Assembly (NCBI RefSeq): GCF_022836875.1
Contig: NZ_CP090376.1
Location: forward strand, 2,418,001-2,482,000
Direction of reading: 5' to 3'
Length of the DNA stretch: 64,000 nucleotides
DNA from: Flavobacterium enshiense
GTDB taxonomy: Bacteria > Bacteroidota > Bacteroidia > Flavobacteriales > Flavobacteriaceae
Below the pieces are notes generated by a model. The model saw nothing but the letters and a program-made list of their open reading frames with translations. It had not been told where the DNA came from and did not search any database. The position numbers and the translations under genes were made by a program. Below, in pieces: positions 54,328-63,542 of the stretch; the first letter of the stretch is position 1; each line of letters starts with the position of its first letter.

Positions 54328-55191
54328 ATGGTACAATACAACCCAAAGGACTGGATTACTTTCATTTTTCGTTTTCATAAGGCAGACACTTTTAGGCTTT
54401 TACTGCCGCTAATGATTTTCATTAGCATTTATTCAGGCATCATTGGCTATTTAGAAGTTAGTTATTTAGATCTTCCTGAAGATAGTTATGTGAGAAATAT
54501 CGGAGCCATGCACGGAATGCTGGGTTTTGTAATTTCATTACTGTTGGTCTTCAGAACGAATACCGCTTACGACAGATGGTGGGAAGGCCGAAGAATGTGG
54601 GGCAGCTTAGTTAACAACAGTCGTAATTTGGCCATGAAACTATCTGTGATTTTAAGAGATGAACACGACCGTGCTTATTTCAGAAAAGCCATTCCCGGTT
54701 ATGCTTCAATCTTACATAAACACTTAAAAAATGAAGAGACCGGCTTAATGCTTTTTGATGGTTTGGATTTAAAAATCGATCATGAAAAACACAGACCAAA
54801 TCAGGTGGCTAAAATGATGTTTGAAAAGATCAATGATTTGTACAACTCAGGAAAAATAACCGGTGATCAATTAATCATTCTCAATTCTGAAATTCAATCC
54901 TTTACAGATATCTGCGGAGCATGTGAGCGCATTAAAAACACACCTATTCCATACTCTTACAGTGCTTTCCTTAAAAAATTCATTTTCTTTTATGTGATGA
55001 CTTTGCCCTTCGGATATGCTTTCACATTAGGCTATTATGTAGTTCCGGTTGTGGTTTTCATCTTTTATGTACTCGCAAGTTTGGAACTGATTGCCGAAGA
55101 AATTGAAGATCCGTTTGGGGATGATGAAAACGACTTACCTACAAAAAAAATATCAGAGAACATTAAAAGACATGTCGGGGAAATTCTTTAA
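54328..55191 (+). CDS. Bestrophin family anion channel
   Basis: 287 residues. Membrane helices at about 24-48, 65-85, 210-235 and 240-260, with bestrophin markers RTNTAYDRWWEGRRMWG and SFTDICGACERI followed by TPIPYSYSAF. Prokaryotic members form pentameric ion channels. It sits first in a run of four closely spaced plus-strand genes. Confidence 0.9.
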   Translation: MVQYNPKDWITFIFRFHKADTFRLLLPLMIFISIYSGIIGYLEVSYLDLPEDSYVRNIGAMHGMLGFVISLLLVFRTNTAYDRWWEGRRMWGSLVNNSRNLAMKLSVILRDEHDRAYFRKAIPGYASILHKHLKNEETGLMLFDGLDLKIDHEKHRPNQVAKMMFEKINDLYNSGKITGDQLIILNSEIQSFTDICGACERIKNTPIPYSYSAFLKKFIFFYVMTLPFGYAFTLGYYVVPVVVFIFYVLASLELIAEEIEDPFGDDENDLPTKKISENIKRHVGEIL

Positions 55192-55208
55192 TTTTATAAG
55201 AAAAATCC

Positions 55209-56234
55209 ATGATAAAAAAATGTTCCCTTTTATTGCTTGCATTACTGTCATCCTCGTTTTTCCATAGCTGCAAGGAAACTTCGGAAAAACAAACAGCCCA
55301 AACAAATCCTTATTTTCAGAAAAGTAATGATTCGATTCAAACCGGAGGTATTCAGATAATTCCGATTGAGACCCCGAAAGGCACATTTAAAGTATGGACA
55401 AAACGCTTTGGAAATAACCCAACAACCAAAGTGCTTTTATTGAACGGAGGCCCCGGTGCCACTCATGAATATTTCGAATGTTTCGAAAGTTTTCTCCCAG
55501 CAGAAGGAATCGAGTTCATCTATTATGATCAATTGGGTTGTGGAAATTCAGATAACCCTAATGATGTTTCTCTTTGGGATTTGCCGCGTTATGTGGAAGA
55601 AGTAGAACAGGTTCGCAAAGCTCTTAACCTCAGCAAAGACAATTTTTATTTATTGGGACACTCTTGGGGCGGAATTCTCGCGATGGAATATACCATGAAG
55701 TACCAGAATAATATGAAAGGGTTAATCATTTCCAATATGATGTCGGATGCTGTTGCCTACGGAAAATACGCCGATGAGGTTCTTTCCAAACAAATGGATC
55801 CTGAAGTACTGAAAGAATTGAGAACCATTGAAGCAAAAAGCGATTTTTCCAATCCACGTTACATGGAATTGCTGATGCCTAATTTTTATGAGAAACACGT
55901 TTTACGCATGCCTGCAAAAGACTGGCCGGAACCGGTTCAGCGTTCGTTTTCGAAAATGAACCAGTCACTTTACGTAACCATGCAGGGACCAAGCGAATTT
56001 GGCATTTCTGGTAAACTCGAGAAATGGAACCGCCAGCCCGACTTAAAAAACATTACCATTCCTACCCTGGTAATTGGTGCACGTTACGACACCATGGATC
56101 CGAAGCATATGGAACAAATGGCAAAATCGCTTAAAAATGGAACTTATCTGTTCTGCCCTAAAGGAAGCCACATGGACTTTTATGACGATCAGGAAGTTTA
56201 TTTTAAGGGCTTGATTTCGTTTCTTAAGAAATAA
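55209..56234 (+). CDS. Proline iminopeptidase-family alpha/beta hydrolase lipoprotein
   Basis: 341 residues. Lipoprotein signal (SFFHSC, Cys about 21), then an alpha/beta hydrolase of the prolyl aminopeptidase type: LLNGGPGATHEYFE (oxyanion), YYDQLGCGNSD, nucleophile elbow GHSWGG, a helical cap, a late Asp (GARYDTMDP) and His (GSHMDF). Probably releases N-terminal Pro or a related group in the periplasm. It starts 17 bp after the bestrophin gene. Confidence 0.9.
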   Translation: MIKKCSLLLLALLSSSFFHSCKETSEKQTAQTNPYFQKSNDSIQTGGIQIIPIETPKGTFKVWTKRFGNNPTTKVLLLNGGPGATHEYFECFESFLPAEGIEFIYYDQLGCGNSDNPNDVSLWDLPRYVEEVEQVRKALNLSKDNFYLLGHSWGGILAMEYTMKYQNNMKGLIISNMMSDAVAYGKYADEVLSKQMDPEVLKELRTIEAKSDFSNPRYMELLMPNFYEKHVLRMPAKDWPEPVQRSFSKMNQSLYVTMQGPSEFGISGKLEKWNRQPDLKNITIPTLVIGARYDTMDPKHMEQMAKSLKNGTYLFCPKGSHMDFYDDQEVYFKGLISFLKK

Positions 56235-56274
56235 GCCGTGAACATTAATGACTCATCGTTAAATCATAAAAATA

Positions 56275-56904
56275 ATGAAAATACTGATATTTGGCGCGTC
56301 GGGTTTAACAGGTTTACAATTAACTCAACAGGCTGTAGAAAAAGGACATCAGGCTACTGCTTTTGTAAGGACTCCTGAAAATTTCCATCTGCAAAATCCG
56401 AATTTAACCGTTTTTAAAGGTGATGTAACCGATGTAGATGCTGTTGAACACTCCATTGAAAATCAGGATGCCGTTATTTGTGCATTAGGAGCCAAAACGC
56501 CTTTCATAAGTGATCCTGCCCTGATAGCAGGGATCAACAACATTGTCAATGCCATGAAGTCAAAAGCCGTAAAGCGTTTTGTTTATCTCTCATTCATCGG
56601 TGTAGACGACAACAAAAAAGGATTTGGATTCTTAGCGAATTACATAATGCCACTTATATTGGAAAAGGCTACTCAGGACCATAAAACCAAGGAAAAAATA
56701 ATTGAGAGCAGTGATTTGGACTGGACTATTGTGCGAGCTCCCAAGTTAACCAATGGCAAATTTACAGGCGAATACAGAGTAGGTGAATCTATTTTATCAA
56801 ATTCGTTACTGTTTACCATCTCCCGAAAAGATTTAGCTCAATTTATGCTCTCAGTGGCAGAACAAAATCAATATATCAAGCAGAAACCCAGAATTATGTA
56901 TTAA
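56275..56904 (+). CDS. NAD(P)H-binding atypical SDR protein
   Basis: 209 residues with ILIFGASGLTGLQL (3-16), VFKGDVTD, a YLSFIGVDD strand and WTIVRAPKLTNG. This is the NAD(P)-binding Rossmann family of atypical SDRs (BLVRB-like). The active-site Tyr/Lys pair is not evident. Forty bp after the hydrolase gene. Confidence 0.88.
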   Translation: MKILIFGASGLTGLQLTQQAVEKGHQATAFVRTPENFHLQNPNLTVFKGDVTDVDAVEHSIENQDAVICALGAKTPFISDPALIAGINNIVNAMKSKAVKRFVYLSFIGVDDNKKGFGFLANYIMPLILEKATQDHKTKEKIIESSDLDWTIVRAPKLTNGKFTGEYRVGESILSNSLLFTISRKDLAQFMLSVAEQNQYIKQKPRIMY

Positions 56905-56940
56905 CCCAATATTCTCTAATCAAATCAACACATTACAACA

Positions 56941-57504
56941 ATGGCAAATAAAAAAGAATTATCTCAGGAACAACGCGAAGAACTGTTCAAAACACTAAAA
57001 ACACGTTTCGAGAAAAACATGAACCGTCATGAAGGCTTTGAATGGACAAAAATGCAAGCAAAATTGGAAGCCAATACAGACAAACTCTGGTCCCTTAATG
57101 AAATGGAACAAACCGGAGGCGAACCTGATGTGGTTGGTTATGATAAAAATACAGACGAATTTATTTTTTATGATTGTTCCGCAGAAAGTCCTAAAGGCAG
57201 AAGAAGTCTGTGCTACGACCGTGCTGCCCTTGACTCTCGAAAAGAATATAAACCAGCAGACAGTGCTCTTGACATGGCCACTTCGATAGGCATTGAACTG
57301 CTAACGGAAGACGAATACCGAGGAATGATGAAATTTGGTAAATTCGACTCAAAAACATCAAGCTGGGTGAAAACACCTGCCGATATCCGAAAACTTGGAG
57401 GTGCGGTCTTCTGTGATTTCCGTTATGGTACAGTCTTCCTTTATCACAATGGTGCAGAATCGTATTATGCTGCCAGAGGATTTCGAGGCTCTTTAAGAGT
57501 ATAA
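56941..57504 (+). CDS. DUF4256 domain protein
   Basis: 187 residues covering the whole DUF4256 family: FEWTKMQAKLEAN, MEQTGGEPDVVG, FIFYDCSAESPKGRRSLCYDR, LLTEDEYRGMMKFGKFD, GAVFCDFRYGTVFLYHNGAESYY. Function of the family is not known; it is cytosolic. It ends the bestrophin-hydrolase-SDR-DUF4256 series. Confidence 0.9.
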   Translation: MANKKELSQEQREELFKTLKTRFEKNMNRHEGFEWTKMQAKLEANTDKLWSLNEMEQTGGEPDVVGYDKNTDEFIFYDCSAESPKGRRSLCYDRAALDSRKEYKPADSALDMATSIGIELLTEDEYRGMMKFGKFDSKTSSWVKTPADIRKLGGAVFCDFRYGTVFLYHNGAESYYAARGFRGSLRV

Positions 57505-57571
57505 ATTCGGAAAATGAAATATCTTTTGATTTAGATGTTTATTAATCTAAGTAAGCAACTGCTTTGAATCC

Positions 57572-60037
57572 TTATTTAATTTTAAGGGTTCGAAGCTTTA
57601 CTTTCACTTTTCCGTCGGGACCATCAACAGCCATCAAATGAACTGACATTCCTTCGTCCCTTTTTTTCTTCTTAGTTTTAGCATTTTTGATGTTTTTGTC
57701 TTTTTGTGGATCGCGTAAATAAACATCAACTAAAAGATTTGTACCTTTTTCAAGAGCATAAACTCCACTTAAATCAAAATTTAAAACACTTGTGTTGATT
57801 TTCATAGGACTTATATAAACCTTTCTATTACTTATTTTAAAATCTCCTTTTAAAATCTCAAAAGTTACTTTTTTAAAATTCCGCTTTGGAAACACTTTTT
57901 GTCCAACATTCTCAATGGGCTTGAAATTAATAAAGGCACCATTCTTTAAAACAAAATTAAGATTTCCGTTCAATGAGTTTCTCGCAATACCGCCATTATC
58001 TTCAAGGATTCCATTAAGACTGGTATTCAGATCGATAATACCGGTAATGTTTTTATAGTTAATGGTAGAAGATCCGAAATTATCAAATGAATATAGCAAA
58101 TCCCTGATATCCAATTTCGATACATTTACACCGAGATTAAAATCATCATTTTTACCGGTACGATCAATTATTCCGTTAAGGTTGATAGCTCCATTTCCTT
58201 TGCGGATGGCTACTTTTTCAATCGTAATATTGTCGCTAGATGTTTTTATGTTTGCAACCGCATTTGTAGCTGCAAATTTTTTATAAGTCAGTTTATTGAT
58301 TTTCAGATTAAGAGACAGATTGCTGCTATTAAGTGCTTTTTCTAAAAAGTCGGATCTGTTCTTTGTTTTTGTCGTTTTTTTTGTCGTTCCTTTCTTATTC
58401 TGTTTCAGCATAAAAATAAACTCCGACAAATCTATTTTAGGACAATTGATATCCAGGTTCAAAACTATTTTTTCAGGATTATCGTAATACAGATTCATGA
58501 AATTCCCTGCATAACCTTTCATCTGAAACTCACTTTTCGGGGTTTTAAAACCAAAAGTCCTTATGTCGAGTTTATCCTGGGTAAATTTCATTTTTAAATT
58601 ACAGTCAGCAACACCGAACTTACTGCGCCCATAAGTAAAATCCGAATTCAAAATACTGACATTCCCAATAATAAAAGGCTTAGAGATTTTCAAATCAACC
58701 ACGTTCGCTTTAAATTGTACTGAAACAGTAGCTTTCCCTTTTGTAAATTGAAGCAGGTCTTTAGAGAAAATCGAATTAAAAGCTGTGACGTCAAAATCAC
58801 TTTTTACAGATCCTGATGCTGTTGGTTTTTTCAGATTAAAAATCATCATGTCCTTTGTTGTGAACGGGATTCCTCTGTAATTCCCCCTAAAATCATGCAG
58901 AAATACGGCTGAATTCGGATCTCCGAAGATTCCGTTTTTCACATAGTTATTGGTAAATTCCCCTTTAAAATTACAATCATCGATGATTTCATTTTTTGTA
59001 ATCAACTTATTGTTTTCCATGTTTGCAATCACATGAATAGAAGGATTGCCTTTGATATTAAGATTGCCTTTGATATTACATCGTACATCAAAAGGTTCTG
59101 ACAAATTGAATTTATCTAATTTAGTTTTGATATTGTTGGACAACAAAGAAGAAGCTTCCCTCCATTGAATCGATGGACAAAAAAGCATTATTTTAAAAAG
59201 CGGATTGTTTTTTGAAGTTCCAAATGTTGCTTTGACTTCAAAAGGATTATTTCCGATATTCAGTTCGTTAGAGTAAATGCCTATTTGTTTTTTTTCACTT
59301 TCATAAACAACATCTAACTTTCCTTTAATAGATTTCTTTTCTGCAAAACTGCCTCTTGTCGTATTAAACGCCATGTTATTTACAAACGTTTTCACATCAA
59401 CAGCTGCTTTCCATCCTGTTTCATTGCGGGACATAAGCACCTCCAGGTTTGATGTTTTGAAATTGAAATTTTTCTTCTTGATTTGATTCTCAGAAATAAA
59501 TGTAACATCTGTAAAGTCGATTTCGTCAATATTTACTTCTAAAGCAGATTTTTCTTTTTCCTCCTCCTTTTTCTTTTTCTTGAAATTGGTAAAAACGGAC
59601 ACGTTACTATATCCCTTTTCATCGGCATAAATATCAATAACCGCATTTTTAATGGTCAGATTGTTTACCGAAATCGTTTTCTTTAAAATCGCCCAAGGTG
59701 AAACTTTTGCATACACTTTATCCGCCTTTAACAGCGTTCTCTTATGAAGATGCCACAGGCTGTCTTTAACGGTTACATTTTTAACCTGGACAGTCAGACT
59801 CGGAAACCCCTGAAATAAGGAAACTTCCAAGTCTCCTATCTTTATTTCTCCTGTACTTTTTTCGTTAATTAATTCGGTGAGATTGTTTTTGATTTTGTCT
59901 TTTCTGGCAGAAAGATAAATACCTAATCCTAAATATATTAAGACAAACAAAAGTAACAGTACGCCAAAGCCCTTCAGCAACATAAAAAGAACCTTGTTCC
60001 TTTTAATTGTATCGTACAAACCTACTTTCGTTTCCAA
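57572..60037 (-). CDS. AsmA-like family protein (821 aa)
   Basis: One N-terminal TM helix (about 18-42, VLFMLLKGFGVLLLLFVLIY), then a long beta-rich body with repeated filament-like strands, an AsmA_2-type region, and a Lys-rich low-complexity stretch (FKKKKKEEEKEK at about 152-163). AsmA/TamB-type proteins are thought to bridge the periplasm and carry lipids to the outer membrane. The C-terminal TRGRDEG-like charged tail (KTKKKKRDEGMSVHL) is unusual for the family. Stand-alone. Confidence 0.85.
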   Translation of the reverse strand: METKVGLYDTIKRNKVLFMLLKGFGVLLLLFVLIYLGLGIYLSARKDKIKNNLTELINEKSTGEIKIGDLEVSLFQGFPSLTVQVKNVTVKDSLWHLHKRTLLKADKVYAKVSPWAILKKTISVNNLTIKNAVIDIYADEKGYSNVSVFTNFKKKKKEEEKEKSALEVNIDEIDFTDVTFISENQIKKKNFNFKTSNLEVLMSRNETGWKAAVDVKTFVNNMAFNTTRGSFAEKKSIKGKLDVVYESEKKQIGIYSNELNIGNNPFEVKATFGTSKNNPLFKIMLFCPSIQWREASSLLSNNIKTKLDKFNLSEPFDVRCNIKGNLNIKGNPSIHVIANMENNKLITKNEIIDDCNFKGEFTNNYVKNGIFGDPNSAVFLHDFRGNYRGIPFTTKDMMIFNLKKPTASGSVKSDFDVTAFNSIFSKDLLQFTKGKATVSVQFKANVVDLKISKPFIIGNVSILNSDFTYGRSKFGVADCNLKMKFTQDKLDIRTFGFKTPKSEFQMKGYAGNFMNLYYDNPEKIVLNLDINCPKIDLSEFIFMLKQNKKGTTKKTTKTKNRSDFLEKALNSSNLSLNLKINKLTYKKFAATNAVANIKTSSDNITIEKVAIRKGNGAINLNGIIDRTGKNDDFNLGVNVSKLDIRDLLYSFDNFGSSTINYKNITGIIDLNTSLNGILEDNGGIARNSLNGNLNFVLKNGAFINFKPIENVGQKVFPKRNFKKVTFEILKGDFKISNRKVYISPMKINTSVLNFDLSGVYALEKGTNLLVDVYLRDPQKDKNIKNAKTKKKKRDEGMSVHLMAVDGPDGKVKVKLRTLKIK

Positions 60038-60113
60038 ATGTGTAAGTGTTTACACAAATTTAAGAAAATATTAATTTAGAAGTACTCAATTTCATACATA
60101 ATTGCTCCCTGTT

Positions 60114-60148
60114 TTGTAGCAAAAAATAACAGACAATTATTATCTTTG
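60114..60148 (+). promoter_or_regulatory. Promoter of pheT
   Basis: TTG at 60114-60116 and TATCTTTG at 60141-60148, 24-bp spacer, 23 bp before the ATG: close to the Bacteroidota -33/-7 consensus. Confidence 0.6.
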
Positions 60149-60171
60149 CAGACTTATAAAACGATACAGAA

Positions 60172-62601
60172 ATGCGCATATCATACAATTGGTTAAAACA
60201 ATTCATCAAAATTGACTGGAACTCTGAAGATACTTCTGCCCTGCTTACTGATTTAGGTCTTGAAGTAGAAAGTGTAGACAAATATGAAAGCCTTAAAGGA
60301 GGTCTGGAAGGTGTTGTAGTTGGTCACGTACTTACCTGCATTCCACATCCGAATGCCGATAAATTAAGAATCACTACTGTCGATTTAGGCAACGGTAATG
60401 CGCCGGTTCAGATTGTATGTGGAGCTCCTAATGTTGCAGCCGGTCAAAAAGTTCCTGTGGCTACCATCGGAACGAAATTGTATGACAATGAAGGAAACGC
60501 TTTCGAAATCAAAAAAGGAAAAATCCGCGGAGAGGAAAGTCACGGAATGATTTGCGCCGAAGACGAATTAGGTCTTGGTGAATCTCATGACGGGATTATG
60601 ATTCTTGCCGAGAATCTTGTTCCGGGAACTCCTGCTTCCAAAGTATTCAATATCGAAACCGATGAGGTTTTCGAAATCGGATTAACGCCAAACCGTGCCG
60701 ATGCGATGAGTCACCTAGGTGTTGCCAGAGATTTGCGCGCAGGGTTAATTCAGAAAGGAAATCATCATTCTGAATTGATGACTCCTTCTGTGAGTAAATT
60801 TAAAGTTGAAAAACGTACGCTGAAAATCGACATAAAAGTTGAAGACACAAAACTGGCGCCAAGATATTGCGGAGTTACCATATCGGGTATCACGGTTAAA
60901 CCGTCTCCTAGTTGGTTGCAAAACCGTTTGAAAGCAATCGGTTTGACTCCGAAAAACAACGTTGTTGACGTTACCAATTATGTTTTACATGAATTGGGAC
61001 AGCCATTACACGCTTTTGACGCTGCTAAAATCAGAGGAAATAAAGTTATTGTAAAAACACTTCCTGCCGGAACTAAATTCACCACTCTTGATGAAGTTGA
61101 AAGAACACTTCACGAAGAAGATCTGATGATTTGTGACGAAAGCGGACCAATGTGCATCGCGGGTGTTTTCGGAGGAAAAAATTCCGGCGTTACTGAAAAC
61201 ACGACTGCTATTTTCCTTGAAAGTGCTTACTTCAACCCAATATCGATTAGAAAAACTGCTAAAAGACATACTTTAAGTACGGATGCTTCTTTCCGCTTCG
61301 AAAGAGGAATTGATCCCACCATTACGGAATATGCGATGAAACGTGCTGCTCTTTTAATTCAGGAAGTTGCAGGTGGTGAAATCACTTCGGATCCTATCGA
61401 TATTTATCCGAAAAAAATCGAGGATTTCTCTATAGTGCTGAATTTTGCTAATGTCAATAAGATTATCGGACAGGAAATCCCGAAAGAAACCATCAAGAAA
61501 ATTTTAGTTTCTTTAGATATCAAGGTTAACAGTGTTTCTGATGCCGGCTTAGGATTGACAGTTCCAGCTTACCGTGTGGATGTACAACGTGAAATCGACG
61601 TGATTGAAGAGATTTTACGTGTTTACGGATACAACAACATCAACTTTACGACAAAATTAAACGCTTCTATTTCCAATACGTCCCGCACTGAAGATTACAA
61701 AATTCAGAATGTAATTGCCAACCAATTGGCTTCACAGGGATTCAATGAAATGATGGCAAATTCACTGACTTCTCCTCAGTACATCAGCTTAACTGAAAAA
61801 CTGAAAGAAGAGTATAATGTAACGATGCTGAACCCGTTGAGCAATGATTTATCGGCTATGCGCCAGTCATTGTTGTTTAGCGGTTTAGAGGCTGTATCTT
61901 ATAATATCAACAGAAAAAAATCCGATTTGAAATTATTCGAGTTCGGAAAATCATACCATAAAATGCCTTCCGGTTATACCGAAATGAAGCATTTAACGTT
62001 ATTCGTGACCGGAAACCGATTAATGGAAAGCTGGACCACGGCTGAAAAACCGTCCGACTTCTTCCTGTTCAAAGGTTATATTACGGCAATATTATCCCGT
62101 TTGGGAATTGAAAAAACTACAACTCAACCGTTGGATAATGATGTTTTTTCGGAAGGAATTGCGTTGGCTGTAGGCCAGGAAACCATTGTTGAATTCGGAA
62201 CCGTTAAGAAATCGATCCTTAAACATTTCGACATCAAACAGGAAGTTTTATTTGCCGATTTTAATTGGAGTGAAGTTTTAAAACTAATTTCGAATAAAAT
62301 CAAGTTTGTTGAAATTCCGAAATATCCTGAAGTACGCAGGGATTTAGCTTTGTTGGTTGACAGTAATGTACAATTTGAACAAATCTACTCCATTGCAAAG
62401 CAAACAGAAAAATCGTTGCTGAAAGACGTTAACTTATTTGACGTTTACGAAGGAAATAAACTTCCTGAAGGTAAAAAGTCTTACGCGGTAAGTTTTGCGA
62501 TTCAGGATGCTTCAAAAACACTTACTGATGCACAGATTGATAAAATCATGAGCAAATTGCAACAGAATTTCGAAAAAGAAGTTGGCGCTCAGTTACGATA
62601 A
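60172..62601 (+). CDS. pheT: Phenylalanyl-tRNA synthetase beta subunit
   Basis: 809 residues. Domains in order: B1 start MRISYNWLKQFIKI, EMAP-like tRNA-binding domain (about 42-150, VVGHVLTCIPHPNADKLRI), B3/B4 editing domain (about 210-360), B5 (about 405-475), core synthetase-like fold, and the ferredoxin-fold anticodon-binding domain (about 715-808, KYPEVRRDLALLVD … AQLR). Works with PheS, which is not in the window. Confidence 0.96.
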   Translation: MRISYNWLKQFIKIDWNSEDTSALLTDLGLEVESVDKYESLKGGLEGVVVGHVLTCIPHPNADKLRITTVDLGNGNAPVQIVCGAPNVAAGQKVPVATIGTKLYDNEGNAFEIKKGKIRGEESHGMICAEDELGLGESHDGIMILAENLVPGTPASKVFNIETDEVFEIGLTPNRADAMSHLGVARDLRAGLIQKGNHHSELMTPSVSKFKVEKRTLKIDIKVEDTKLAPRYCGVTISGITVKPSPSWLQNRLKAIGLTPKNNVVDVTNYVLHELGQPLHAFDAAKIRGNKVIVKTLPAGTKFTTLDEVERTLHEEDLMICDESGPMCIAGVFGGKNSGVTENTTAIFLESAYFNPISIRKTAKRHTLSTDASFRFERGIDPTITEYAMKRAALLIQEVAGGEITSDPIDIYPKKIEDFSIVLNFANVNKIIGQEIPKETIKKILVSLDIKVNSVSDAGLGLTVPAYRVDVQREIDVIEEILRVYGYNNINFTTKLNASISNTSRTEDYKIQNVIANQLASQGFNEMMANSLTSPQYISLTEKLKEEYNVTMLNPLSNDLSAMRQSLLFSGLEAVSYNINRKKSDLKLFEFGKSYHKMPSGYTEMKHLTLFVTGNRLMESWTTAEKPSDFFLFKGYITAILSRLGIEKTTTQPLDNDVFSEGIALAVGQETIVEFGTVKKSILKHFDIKQEVLFADFNWSEVLKLISNKIKFVEIPKYPEVRRDLALLVDSNVQFEQIYSIAKQTEKSLLKDVNLFDVYEGNKLPEGKKSYAVSFAIQDASKTLTDAQIDKIMSKLQQNFEKEVGAQLR

Positions 62602-62630
62602 GCTTATATAAAGACCACAAATACAATTTT

Positions 62631-62669
62631 AAATCCTGCAAAGTTTTCGGACTTGCAGGATTTTTTTTT
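62631..62669 (+). terminator. Rho-independent terminator after pheT
   Basis: Stem AAATCCTGCAA / TTGCAGGATTT with an 11-base loop, followed by T9. Confidence 0.88.
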
Positions 62670-62772
62670 GCAAACCACCCAACAAAAACCTTTACAACTA
62701 CTTGATAATCAGCATTTAAATTACTAACTTAGAGTCTACAATGAATGTTTATTTCTCCAAAAAAACATTACC

Positions 62773-63489
62773 ATGCTGCTTAAGAAAACAAATATTCATG
62801 AGAAGCTAATTAATCAGCGAAATAAATCCGGTTCTTACACCGATCCGGTAGCTTTTGCCAATTTATTATTAGCAGAAGACGAAAACAAAAGAATTGCCAT
62901 TCGTAAAAAACTCGGTTCTAAATCAGAAGTCACAGAAAACATATTCGACTTTGATTTACTGGAAACCGACAGAATCTTTCACCTAAACCAGATAAAGGCA
63001 ATCTGTATCGATTACCGCTTACGATTTTTAGACAGCCATCTTTATAAACTTCCTTTTCCCGAAGAAGCCGTCTCTAAAATAACAAATCTGGAAAAAAAGC
63101 ATCATACTCAATTGTGTGGATTTAAGATGATTGCCCCTTCCAAAGTATTTCAATTAAAAAAATACAATGACCCGCTTTTATTTGCACCTCTTGGTAATGA
63201 CTATTATTATTTAATCCACAAATGGGGAAATGACTTGCATCCGCTCAGAAAATGGCTGGTACTACCCTTCCGCAATCTTGGAACTCTGATCCTATTTTTC
63301 CTAATGTTGAGCGCCGTTTGCTGTTTGTTAGTGCCTGAAACATTTTTAGGAAAGTCAGACACTGCAACGATGAGGTTTATTTCCTTCCTGTTTATATTTA
63401 AATATTGGTGCGCTATCGGAATCTACTATGCCGTTTCAAGAGGTAAAAATTTCAATGTTAATATTTGGAACAGTGATTTTGGCGGATAA
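62773..63489 (+). CDS. Hypothetical protein with two C-terminal TM helices
   Basis: 238 residues. The first about 165 are soluble and charged, without known motifs (KKLGSKSEVTENIFDFDLLETD, LRFLDSHLYKLP). Two hydrophobic helices follow (about 171-190, LGTLILFFLMLSAVCCLLV; about 205-225). The soluble domain probably faces the cytoplasm. I do not recognise the family. It is flanked by the pheT terminator and a hairpin shared with the next gene. Confidence 0.75.
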   Translation: MLLKKTNIHEKLINQRNKSGSYTDPVAFANLLLAEDENKRIAIRKKLGSKSEVTENIFDFDLLETDRIFHLNQIKAICIDYRLRFLDSHLYKLPFPEEAVSKITNLEKKHHTQLCGFKMIAPSKVFQLKKYNDPLLFAPLGNDYYYLIHKWGNDLHPLRKWLVLPFRNLGTLILFFLMLSAVCCLLVPETFLGKSDTATMRFISFLFIFKYWCAIGIYYAVSRGKNFNVNIWNSDFGG

Positions 63490-63491
63490 AA

Positions 63492-63522
63492 AAATCCCGA
63501 CTACAAACTGTAATCGGGATTT
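63492..63522 (-). terminator. Terminator of the T9SS type A cargo gene
   Basis: Stem AAATCCCGA(t/c)TAC / GTAgTCGGGATTT; the minus transcript ends in T7. The plus-strand T-run is weak. Confidence 0.8.
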
Positions 63523-63542
63523 CGATCTATAAAAAATATAAA